NCBI GenBank assembly: GCA_963575745.1
Contig: CAUYUJ010002738.1
Coordinates: forward strand, 22,342 to 86,341
Length of the DNA: 64,000 nucleotides
Direction of reading: 5' to 3'
Source of the DNA: Prorocentrum cordatum
Taxonomy: Eukaryota; Sar; Dinophyceae; Prorocentrales; Prorocentraceae
Shown piece after piece: positions 35,601-44,576 of the stretch; the first letter of the stretch is position 1; the number at the start of each line of letters is the position of its first letter. The notes under the pieces are model-generated. The model worked only from the letters and a program-made list of their open reading frames with translations, ran no database searches and was not told where the DNA came from. The position numbers were made by a program, and so were the translations under genes.

Positions 35601-36889
35601 CCTATATCTGATAAAGCAGCGCCGTCTTTGTGGATCTTGAGGTGAGCGTCAACGTTCATGAGGTCGATGCCCGACAGCGACACGAAGATGCTGTCTATGG
35701 CAGTAGCCGCTTGTGCGTTGGCCGAGAAGTGCGTGGGCAGGTCGTGCGTAACTTCCGTGAGCGAAGCAAACAATTGACGCCAACGCGCTTGTTCGCGCTG
35801 ATACGGTCCATCAGGTGTCATCGGCCGCCAACGTGTTGATGGATCCTTGAAGTTAAAGGAGGGGACCGCGCTGGTGTTGAAATCGCCCATGGCAATGAAT
35901 AACCGCTGTTGTGGGTTCTGCGCTGCCCACTGTCGGGAAGCATGCCACGCTTCCGTCACTCTATCCATATCCGTAACCTGCAGGTCGTGATTGTGCACAT
36001 TCATGATGAGCGTTTCGAAGCCCGTGGTGTGGTTGGCCACATGGAGGACAGCAACCCTCCCGCGTATTACTGGCCAAAGCGAGGTAGAGGTCGTCGTCAT
36101 CGAAGGCGTCGGCACTAAGAAGGCGACGCCGCCCTTGCCGCGGTTGTGAGGGAAGCCGCTGAAGAAGACCTGATAGTCGTAGGGAAGTTTGCCAAGGTGT
36201 GATTCGAGATCGAGCTGTGTGCTGTGCACCTCTTGGAGAGCGATGAGCGACTGCGTGCGCATGAAGGGAACGAGCTGCCGTATATTTCCCCAGCGCTTGG
36301 CATCATCATGACAGAGTAGCCCGCGAGCGTTCCAACAGATGTAGCTGCCTGCCGTATCTGATGTAGTAGGTCGTGTACGTGTACGAGTAGTCCGAGACCG
36401 ACGGTTGTTGAATGATGAGCTGGTGTCCGACGAGGATGAAGAAGCGCTGGTAGAAGACGACGACGAAGAAGCCGAAGATGAGCTGAAAGTTGAAACCAAG
36501 CCATTCTGAATCGTATCTATTTTGAGAATGCGATCTTGTTCGGGAAGCAGTAGAGCTCGCGCGGGATGAGGCAGATCACGCCGCGGAAGAAGCGAATCTG
36601 GCGGGCACTCCAGGCCCGAGAAATCTGAAATAACATCTGGAGGGCTCTCCCGTCCCTCGGGGACAACAGGGGTGTCCCAATCCCCGTGTGCCTGTCGTCG
36701 CGGTGCAGGTAGATCTGCTGGTGCTCTATGATGCTGAAGATCTGGTCTGGGTTCCCGTGGAGCACATTCTGGATGAAGAGGTGCGTGCGCAGCTTCAGAC
36801 AGGAAGCTGGAGGTCAGGTGCTGGCCGAAGGTGCTGTAGAGGATGAGGCCGGTGTCCTCGCGGTGCACCAGGTCCAGGAGGTCCGGCAT
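32663..36889 (-). pseudogene. LINE-A ORF2: APE endonuclease + reverse transcriptase + CCHC knuckle
   Basis: This would nick target DNA and copy the LINE RNA by target-primed reverse transcription. I take the ATG at 36889; frame is open to 34532. A Ser-rich linker (~residues 134-160) precedes the endonuclease: WNARG (~186), LQEVH (~219), GDFN (~335), IDSIF (~399) and SDH (~432), all hallmark residues present. RT begins at TAPGPDQIPYAAW (~708) and RPLSLKNCDA. A frameshift near 34537 moves to a frame with QQGFVKDRNF and motif A, which reads SFNIKAAFPSL, so the catalytic Asp is Asn. A second frameshift lies in a run of seven C (plus G) at 34278-34284. Then come motif B (GVLQGCPLSGS), motif C (CADDLG) and, near the C terminus, CX3CX8HX3C (CLLGC...HYLTC). 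Ends at TAG/TGA before 32663. Host-gene origin is ruled out by this domain order. Confidence 0.9.
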
Positions 36890-36933
36890 GGTCTCCGTCT
36901 GTGGTCGTAGTTCTCCGTGGAGACCAGCGTTTG

Positions 36934-38484
36934 TTAAAGCCACTGTACTGTGTCCTCTGCTTTGTAGAGAGCGGCAAATTCTGCAGCGATGGTGGTTTTG
37001 TTGATAGGAACCTTGGCCAGCGCATCTTGATTCCAACGAATGACCGTTGCCGCGTCCATGCTAGTGAGCTCCAGTTTGGCGGCGGGGATGGTATTGCAGA
37101 AAATACGCCCATGATCACGACGCGCACGCCAATTGCGCGTGGGGTAGTGGGTCCGACAAAGAGCGAGTAGCTTTTTAGTTTGAGTTTCCATTCTGATGCG
37201 CTTGATGCTCTTATCGGGGTTGACGTAGAGCGGGACATACTGGCCGTGATTGATGACGCAGTTGGCGGGGGTCTGAACTGTGAACTTTCTGTAACCTCCG
37301 CGCCCTGGAAGCTGAAGGGCACGAGCGAGCGCAACGGATTTGGAAATGGCGACAGATCGGCCGCCCAGAAGCTGAAGTATGAAGCGCCGATTGGGTCCTT
37401 CACCGTGAATCTGAAACTGCTGCGGGGCCACTTCTGCTGCATCCAACCATTATGTGATGGACGTGCGAACTGCGGCTGCGTCGACGGGCTGCGCGGTGGA
37501 GAGAACGTAGATGGCGGGGTCGGGCTCGCGATCCCAGTCTGAGAGCTTGGCCACGTCCAGGATGGGAGCGTCGGCTTCGCCCAGGCTGAGCTGTTGATTG
37601 ATACGCTGGATGGCACTCCAGACTTCCTGATGTTGTGATTCTTGCTTGGCTTGAGCAATCTTGATGGCCATGAGGTCTTGCTCTTGCCCGTCCAATCTGC
37701 GAGTAGTAGCTGCTTCGTGTCGCTGTAGAGCGGCAATGAACTGCGTTTGCGAGGCGGATACGGTGTCTCCAACTGCGGTATTGATTGCGGCCACTTGTGA
37801 TGCCATGATCTGCTTGAGCTCGCGCTGAATGTCTGGGTCCAGCGTTGATTGAGGCCATGGTCCGCCTGCTGGCGTGGCGGTGCCATCGGCTGCATGAGCT
37901 GGTGCTGCAGCTGATCCCATGTGTCCAGAGCTGGCTGCGGCGGTAGAGGGCGCTGCTGCAGTAGGAGAGCGCTGCTGAGCTGCGTGAGCCGCGTGTTGAG
38001 CAAGCCATTGTTGTTGAGAGGTTTCTGCTGCGGCGGCAAGCTGTGCGGCTTCGTGGGCGTCGCGTGCGGCTTGAGCCTCTCGGTGCTGACGTGCTTGTCG
38101 TTCTCGCTGTGCGTGTTGATGAGCTTGCCAGTGAGCTCGTTCTTGAGACGGGAAAGTAGGTGCTGCATCAAGTTCTTCCAGCGCTGCTCGCTGCCATGCG
38201 TCTTGAGTGGCTGCTGAATGAAATCCCCGAGGGGCGCCATTTGCTTCGCGTTCGAGAGGGCCTTTAGAGCGTCCACTGTGTCCTTTGTGCGGAGGGCGTG
38301 AACCTTCAGACGAAGAAGTATGTTGGCGTCGATCCCTACCACGTCGGCGGTGCCGATCGCGGTCGCGGTCTCTGTCCCTGTCGCGCCTTTCTGGATGTCT
38401 GCGGCGATCCCGACGGTGTCCACTGGCCTGACTTCTGCTATTGGATTCGCTGCGAGATGAAGCGGAGGCAGTGTCGGAGTCCAT
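36934..38484 (-). pseudogene. LINE-A ORF1: RNA-binding protein, one in-frame stop
   Basis: Likely the ribonucleoprotein-forming ORF1 protein of the LINE. The ATG at 38484 opens 344 codons: an Arg/Asp/Ser-rich basic N terminus with RDRDRDRDR near residue 36, a Gln/Ala-rich predicted coiled-coil middle, then WDREPDPAIYVL near residue 320. A TAA at 37452-37450 interrupts. The same frame continues W-L-DAAEVAPQQF and a ~170-residue globular part (RRFILQLLGG, YVPLYVNPDKSIKRIRME) to a stop at 36934, for 516 codons in all. The second part resembles the RRM-like ORF1 domain of dinoflagellate LINEs, which I recall only from general family knowledge. A longer competing frame (38564-36795) is low-complexity and is treated as a shadow. 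Confidence 0.7.
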
Positions 38485-38709
38485 TCTGAAGTGTTGTACT
38501 GCACTATGCCACGTATTGCCTGTCCGATGCCAAGCGAGAGAAGAGCCAATCCAAAGACCTGCAATTAAATTAGTTAAATTAGTAATTGTGCGAAGGTGAG
38601 CTTCGTCTTGCGGATATGGAGCGGAGCCGTGGGCTGGGCAGCCGTGACGGTCCTGCGACTTATGGAATGGAACAGAGCTGAACGGCCAGCTGCCTTGGGA
38701 AATGTTTTA
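38485..38709 (-). other. LINE-A 5' UTR
   Basis: Between the last relict leader and the ORF1 ATG. It contains, 74 nt upstream of the ATG, an acceptor-like stretch (CTAATTTAACTAATTTAATT then GCAG, AG at 38560-38559) in an otherwise GC-rich context. This may be an alternative trans-splice acceptor. No promoter motif recognised. Confidence 0.5.
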
Positions 38710-38761
38710 CTTGAGCCAAAATGGCTTGAGCCAAAATGGCTTGAGCCAAAATGGCTACGGA
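38710..38761 (-). repeat. Dinoflagellate spliced leader: one full copy plus two relict copies
   Basis: On the minus strand 38761-38740 is a complete 22-nt leader (T + CCGTAG + CCATTTTGGCTCAAG). It is followed without gap by CCATTTTGGCTCAAG at 38739-38725 and again at 38724-38710. Relicts start exactly after the leader's internal AG, as expected when a new leader is spliced onto that AG of an older retro-integrated copy. No GT donor follows, so this is not an SL RNA gene. It marks the 5' end of the LINE-A transcript. Confidence 0.95.
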
Positions 38762-38775
38762 GGAGGAGGAGGAGG

Positions 38776-39069
38776 GGGAAGGATGTTGCACTTGCTTGCC
38801 AGAGCCTTGCGTCGTCTTCGCACAGAGGAGCTCCGCTACTGGCATTGACAATATGTTACGAGTTTCTCGTGGGGAACCCGATGCAAAGCCGCTGACAAGT
38901 GCGCATGGGTGTAAGCTGCGTGGGCCGAATGGGCTCACGCCAAGGGCATGCCGTCGGGCACTGTTGTGGCCGATGTCTAAAAAGGGCGTTCGAGCCCATT
39001 CGGCACCACCACCTTTTGGTAGCTGCTGCTCGAACAGGCCCTCCACTTCGGCTTCTATATTTGCTAATC
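38776..39069. other. Junction sequence between LINE-A and LINE-B
   Basis: Open in the LINE-B frame from 38899 but with no RT motif recognised before about 39100. It may be decayed LINE-B sequence. Confidence 0.4.
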
Positions 39070-41400
39070 AGTCTTGATCGTCAGCCGCGCACCCTAGACA
39101 TGGGCACCTTTGTGTCTGAGCCTGTTCTGCCTGAGCAAAGCGATTGGCCAGGCTGTGTTTTTGCCACCGCGATGCTGCAACTAATTCTCTTCCAGCCGCT
39201 GGATGAAGTTCGGAAAAATGTCAGGACGGTGGCCCTTTCGGCTGTGAGTAATGACATTGGGCTGCAGCGTGTTGGGGCCCAGGACCGCGCCAAAGCTGAC
39301 CTGGTAAGGGCTGGCTTTGAGCTCAAGCGACAGCTCGAGCTAGTAGGTTTAGTCATTGCCGCTGACAAGACACGTTTTCTAGCCACCTCGGCCCCCTTGA
39401 GGCGAGAAATCGAGGCTGGTCTGACTTGTCTCGGAGGCCACAGCGCGCGCACTGAGAGGAACCTTGGGATGGACTTCGAGTCGGGTCGAAGGCTTGGGAG
39501 GGGCACCAAGCGACAGCGGCTCGTTGCCGCTGTGGCCCGCTCACGGCGCCTTAGAGCTCTAAGGAGGACTACACCTGCGAAAACCCCAATCAGTGGCAAG
39601 CAAGCAAGCAAGACACTGCGTGCACAAAAACGGCACATTAGTACGGGAAAAAAGTTAACCACCGTTATGGCAATACTCCTTCACAACGGCTTCCCACTCA
39701 CTCTGTGGCCTGTGGCTCAGCAGTGTGTTGAGCCTCTCTTCATTGCCAGCAGCTGCAAGCGCGTGCTTGAAAACACCCTTCGCCCAACTAATTTTGGGTC
39801 TGCCGCGGCGCCTTTGGCCCGCAGGCTCTCTAGGCTGAAAAGACAAACACTCGGGGTCGAAAACGCTTTGCCTCACTATGTCGGTCGTGTGTCGCCTGGC
39901 CAGAGCCCCCAATCAGTGGATGGTTTGAAAATTAATGCTATGGATCGTGAGATCGATTGTGAGATCGATAATGAGATTGATAGTGGAATCGATAGTGAGG
40001 ACGATTGTAAGGTCGATCGTGAGACCGAGAGTGACATCGATTCAATGAGATCGATAGTGAGATCGATCGCGAGATCGCCCATGCAATCTCTAATGAGATC
40101 GCTTGTGAGATCGATAGTGAGGTCGATTGTGAGATGGATGGTGAGATCGATAGAGAAATGGGTAATGAGATCGATGGTGAGACCGATCGATAAGAAGATC
40201 GACCAGGAACCCTGGAACCCGGGAACCTCGCCACCCTCCGAAATCGGCCCGGAACCCGGAACCGGGAACCCGGGAACCCAGTGTGCGACCAAAATCGGCG
40301 GGACACTTTCGCCAACTCCTTCAACTTCCGCGAGGACCCCTTCAGTGCAAGCACTGATTAGGGAACAAAGAGATTGAAGCTGGTCACTCGCATGGCGAAG
40401 GCCACGCTGGAGACCAGTGTAGGGCATGGCAGCAGCGTCACAGGCATTAATGGTAGTGAGTTGAAGCGTGCGAGGCAACTCGTGGCCAATCAGGGCCCCA
40501 CCTCTTCGGCCTCCCTCACGCTCCACCTCGGCCTCACCCCTGAGAAGCGTGCCGATCCGATATTCAAAGCCTCAGCTGAGCCCATCTGTGCCTTATTAGC
40601 TGCGTGGAAATAAGGTTGGGTGCCGCAGCACGTCATCAGCAAAGGCTTTGCCCACGTTCAGCAGCAGTCCAAAGGCAAACGTGACAGCCCGTGGCAGAGG
40701 GTCGCGGGTCCTTTTTCGGCCTCACTGGCTACTCTTGAGCGGTTAGGTGTTATTTACCAAGGTTTCAGAAACTGGTTGCTGCCCTGCGGCCTTGAAATTG
40801 ACCCGGGGTCTTTTTGCGAGCATGGTTCGAAGCAGCGATATCTTTGTAGATGGCTCGCTGCAAGACAAAGAGATTCCCCATGCTGCGGTCACTCCGTGGG
40901 CAGTGGTGGCCCTCTGCCCCGACCCACCACCACCGCGCCGAGTGCGCGATTTCAGGCCGCTAGCGATTTTTTGAGGTGGGGTGGAGGGACCGATTCAGTG
41001 CGTTGATCGCGCCGAGTTTGTCGCAGTCCTTCGCACTCTGCACATAGCCGCGCCCCCGATCACAGTGCACAGTGACTCTAGTTTCGCCGCTGCTGGGATC
41101 CTCCGAAGACCAGTGGCGACGACTGCCCTTGCCAGCGCGCATGCTGACATCTGGCAGAAGATAAATGACTGGGGTGGGTTGGGCCCTCTTGGTGTGCAGA
41201 TTGTCAAAGTTAAGGCCCATCCCACCCCAAGTATGCGCGCCGCCATCTCGCCAAGGATCCTGGCTGGAAACGCTTTGGCCGATCTGTGGGCCAGAAAGAC
41301 AGCTGGTGCCTGGCGTGCTGATAAGGCGTATCGTGTCAGGCACCAAGGTTTCTGCGAGGCGGCCCGTGCCATGGGCATCCAGATAGGCAGGTCATGAAGC
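39070..41400 (+). pseudogene. LINE-B: decayed reverse transcriptase with RNase H
   Basis: Plus-strand non-LTR element, 5'-truncated. In one frame (from 38899) there is a motif B remnant (GCVFATAMLQLILF, ~39140). A motif C remnant reads SAVSNDIGLQ, so the Y-x-D-D box is lost. Then DKTRFLAT and ARTERNLGMDFESGRR, typical of post-RT sequence in dinoflagellate elements. A 12-bp minisatellite (39925-40200) is embedded. A frameshifted stretch at 40400-40610 (GINGSELKRARQLVANQGP) follows. RNase H then appears in two halves of one frame: IFVDGSLQ (~40830-40860), a TGA at 40972-40974, then VDRAEFVAVLRTL, TVHSDSSFAAAGI and VKVKAHPTPS...GNALADLWA to 41397. The D, E, D, H and D positions of RNase H are still visible. 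Non-functional. Confidence 0.8.
39925..40200 (+). repeat. 12-bp minisatellite GTGAGATCGATA inside LINE-B
   Basis: About 22 degenerate units of GTGAGATCGAT(A/T). Related 12-bp units (TGCGAGAGAGAT) occur at 30035-30115. The array disrupts the LINE-B reading frame region. Confidence 0.85.
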
Positions 41401-42026
41401 CAGGCCGCCATGGACACGGAGCGGATGGGCAGCAGCGAGCTCCGCCAGGCGCTGGCCAAGCGCAATCCCTCCCGTGCTGCCGTCGCCACCGCCGCCCCGC
41501 CGCCGCCGCCACCTCCCGAGCCTAGGCCCTCTGGTTGTGTGGTTGTCTCGGCGTGCCATAGGCTCAGGAGGTAATCTTCGCATGACCTGAATGGAATCAT
41601 CTGCCTGGGCTGTGGTGCTCTCTCATCGACTCGGGCCATCAAGCTCGGTCGGGAGTGTGGGCTTCCCTCGACATGGGGATCCAGGGATCTGAAGGGCCTT
41701 GCAAAGGGCAAGCTCCTGCTTCGGGGCTCCTGGGTCTCCGTCTCCCTGTCTGATGTTGTACCCAAGTTTCAGAGCCATGACTGTTGCTCTCCCAGGATGG
41801 CTGCCCAAGGCAAGTTCTGACTGAGTCTGCGTGCGTGGCCGTTCCGTTCATGCGGGTACGCGCGCGTTGCGTTGCACGCTTGTCAGGCACCCCGCCTCAG
41901 GGGGAAGGCGTGCACGTCCTTCGTTTGGTCCTTCGGACCTGATTGCAGATGGGCTCACTCCCACTTGCAGCGTAGTAGTTTGGGGCAGGTCATACTAGCC
42001 CAGCTGTTCGTCAATCTGTGCCGCAG
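41401..42026. other. Unassigned sequence
   Basis: No motif recognised. A minus frame (40995-41765) is the antisense shadow of the LINE-B RNase H plus this stretch. Confidence 0.4.
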
Positions 42027-42123
42027 GAGGAGGAGGAGGAGGAGAAGGAGGAGGAGAAGGAGGGGGAGGAGGAGGAGGAGAAGGAGGAGGAGGAGGAGGA
42101 GGAGGTGGAGGAGGAGGAGGAGG
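42027..42123 (+). repeat. (GGA)n tract at the 3' side of LINE-C
   Basis: GGAGGA with GAA and GTG interruptions. It directly abuts the 3' piece of LINE-C. Confidence 0.9.
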
Positions 42124-42447
42124 AACACACGAAGCTTGTGACAGATATGGGAACTCAGCACGACAATATAGTGACAACGATGGCGCGGGTATTCGTACTC
42201 CATGTCCGGGGAGGCGCCGAGGCCCAGACGAGTGAGGGGGCAGGCAGGAAGATGGCCACGAGGGAAAGCTAGGAGGTGAAGCAGGCGAGGGCACGATATG
42301 TAATGGGACATGTAATCGGGATCTGTACATCCGAGCAGACATCGACGAGCCGACGGCGTCCAGCCGCCAGCAAGTGTCTTGATCTGCGCCCATGCCCAAG
42401 ACGGGGGTGTGCGTGCCAAAACCTGGCGAAGTGCATCCCACATCTGA
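42124..42447 (-). pseudogene. LINE-C 3' piece: ORF2 C terminus with CCHC knuckle
   Basis: Minus-strand translation gives MWDALRQVLARTPPSW, IKTLAGGWTPSARR, then CLLGCTDPDYMSHYISC, the same CX3CX8HX3C knuckle as LINE-A. The frame then runs to SSHICHKLR and into the (TCC)n tract before any stop codon. It corresponds to the part of LINE-A ORF2 starting RWKELSEYLSKAPAIRW. The upstream rest of the same element lies next to it in the opposite orientation. Confidence 0.85.
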
Positions 42448-44287
42448 GACGGCTGCCAGGGACTACATAGAGAAGCACATCCCCGACTTCCCCGCGCCAC
42501 GTTTGGAGGTCCTATCGCCAAATGCGTTGCGGGCTGCCTTTCGACGCGCCCGCCCTACGGCGCCGGCCCCAACCGCATTCGCGGCGCGGCCTGGCTCGTG
42601 GACGATCGTCTGACCGAGGCCCTGCACGACCTCTTGCTGGATATCTTCAGGGGCCGGCCAGCGTCCTGGTGGATGAACTTTGCGGACATGGTCTGCGTGC
42701 CGAAGGGCACGGACCCGACGGACATTGTCACCGGCCACGCCTCCAAATTGAGGCCCCTCTCCTTGAAGAACTCGGACGTGAAGGCGATGGCGGCGACGGT
42801 GAATGCGCAGCTGGCGCCACTAGTCGCCCAGCGGGCCCACGGCTCTCAGCAAGGCTTCGTTCGGGGCCGAACGCTGCTGTCGCACACTGTGCGCCAGGAT
42901 GCGGTTGCCCGCGCTGCTGGCCACCATCCCACCCTCTTGCCTCTCTTTGCTTCGTTTGACATCAGTACTGCGTTTCCTTCTCTCCCAGGTCTTTGTCTTT
43001 TCGGTCGTAGCTAGGCACCGCATGCCGACGGGAGACGTACATTGAAGCGCCGCGCTGTACACAGGGGCTCCCGCTCATTCCCGCTGCGGCTCCAAGAGGC
43101 TCCCCCTCTTCCTGGTTATCTCGGGGGTTGCCCAGGGATGCCCCCTCTCGTGAACTTTGTGGGCTCTGATCATGGACCCTTTCTTGAGGCACGTTGCGGC
43201 CCAGCTGGAGACCCAGCTGGCTCGTACGTTGTGTCCAGGGCCGTGTCGATGGGTCCCAAAGCTCGAGCCAGAGTGCGGAGCGACGGCTGACGATGGGTGT
43301 GCGACGCTCCCTTCGATTGCCCTCCTTCCCCTTCTCCTCCGCCCATTCGACGCCGCTAGGCTATGCCAACTTCTCTCTGCAGCCGACGAAGTGCGCCATC
43401 GTTCCTTTGGCTGAGCGGTGCACGGCAGTCGTAGCGCAGAAATTCCGACAGCAGCTTTGAGCCTCGTCCCAGCATCGGCCGATTTCACGATAGCGGGATG
43501 CACGGAATTTCTTACCATGCAGTTTGGTCCGTCGACAGAACTTCGCGACCAATGGGCGGCACCCGCACGCAGGTGGCGTGAGCGAGTTCGGGCAATTGCG
43601 TTATCACGATCCCCCACGGAAGCCAGCTGCCGCATCTGTAACTTCGGCGCCATCACGGTCCTGAGCTACCCGTGCCAGCTCTTCCCTCCTCCCGTCTCCC
43701 TCCTCCGGGCTGAGCGCCCCGTCCTCCACCGCCTCCTTCGCCTCCCCCCAACTCCTTTGGCCTCGGTGAGCTCCTCAGCATTGGTAGCTGGATTGCCTCG
43801 GCCACCCCGCGATCGCTTCGAGTCATGTGTGCGGCTTCGGCGTGGCACACGACGTATCACACGCTTCACGAATTTGGGGAGGGTGGATGGCGGGCTTCGC
43901 TCGATACTCTGTCGGCGCAGGCTGAAATGCTTGGGAGCTTCGCAAGTTTCTTGAAGGGACGCCGGAGCCCTGAGTGCTGGGCGAACCCGACCAGCATTTG
44001 TAAATTCTATGCCAATCTGCCACCAGCCGATTCCCAGGCCTCGGGAAACCCTGAGGACGCATGGCGGGCTGCGACGACCGCGGCGTGTGAAGAGATACGG
44101 GACGCAGATGCGAAAATACGCCGCGCGCGACCGCAAAGAGCTCTCGCCCGTTCGCTCGATTCCTTGCTGTTCCCCGACTATCTCCCTTCTCTATTCCGCC
44201 GCCGTCTCCAAGTCTGGCTCAGTGACCGTGTTCCGGAGGAGCGTTTCCAGAACACGGATTTGGAGAAACAGATGTTGCAGACTCCCT
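42448..44287 (+). pseudogene. LINE-C 5' piece: reverse transcriptase, inverted relative to the 3' piece
   Basis: Plus strand, several frame changes. TAARDYIEKHIPDFPAP (from ~42450), GPNRIRGAAWLVDD (~42560, after a frameshift), RPLSLKNSD (~42750), QQGFVRGR, motif A SFDISTAFPSL (~42951) with its Asp intact. Motif B GVAQGCPLS is followed by TGA (~43140), and motif C is ATADDG (~43280). LQPTKCAIVPL and ITVLSYPCQLFPPP (~43650) follow. The last recognisable part is LDSLLFPDYLPSLFRRRLQV to RFQNTDLEKQ (~44155-44270), which in LINE-A immediately precedes the segment found on the minus strand at 42447. It ends at a (GAG)n tract. Confidence 0.85.
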
Positions 44288-44576
44288 CAGTGCCTCCGCT
44301 GGAGGAGGACGAGGAGGAGGAGGAGGAAGTGGAGGAGGAGGCGGAGGAGGAGGAGGAGGAGGAGGATGGTGAGGACGAGGAGGAGGGGAAGAAGGAGGAG
44401 GAGGAGGAGGAGGAGGAGGAGGAGGAGGAGGAGGAGGAGGAGGAGGGGCGAGGGGAGAAGAGGAGGAGGGGGAGGGGACGGAGCGGAGGAGGAGGAGGAG
44501 AAAGAGAAAGAGGAGGAGGAGGAGGAGGTTAGTGTGCAGGAGGAGGAGGAGGAGGAGGAGGACCAACACGCATCCT
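44288..44576 (+). repeat. (GAG)n/(GGA)n tract at the other side of LINE-C
   Basis: About 290 bp of purine triplets with short interruptions. Glu-rich frames fused to the RT remnant are artefacts. Confidence 0.9.

Larger units (their letters stand above)
32585..38761 (-). mobile_element. LINE-A: near full-length non-LTR retrotransposon with spliced-leader 5' end
   Basis: A 6.2-kb minus-strand element. In order: 5' end formed by one full DinoSL and two relict leaders (38761-38710), a ~225-bp 5' UTR, ORF1 (38484-36934), ORF2 with APE endonuclease, RT and C-terminal CCHC knuckle (36889-32663), and a short 3' UTR ending near 32585. Both sides are (GGA)n on the plus strand: about five units at 38759-38773 and the 1.6-kb tract to 32580. 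It is mutated (one nonsense codon in ORF1, two frameshifts and a catalytic D-to-N in ORF2), so this copy cannot be autonomous as it stands. Structure is seen directly; the family assignment rests on motif recognition. Confidence 0.9.

Noticed and set aside
36795-38564. 589-codon minus-strand frame overlapping ORF1
   Set aside because: Longer than the ORF1 frame but low-complexity, out of frame with the conserved ORF1 C-terminal part and overlapping the ORF2 start.
38740-38761. Spliced-leader RNA gene
   Set aside because: The leader is not followed by a GT donor or an SL RNA body but by relict leaders, so it is the end of a retrocopied mRNA.
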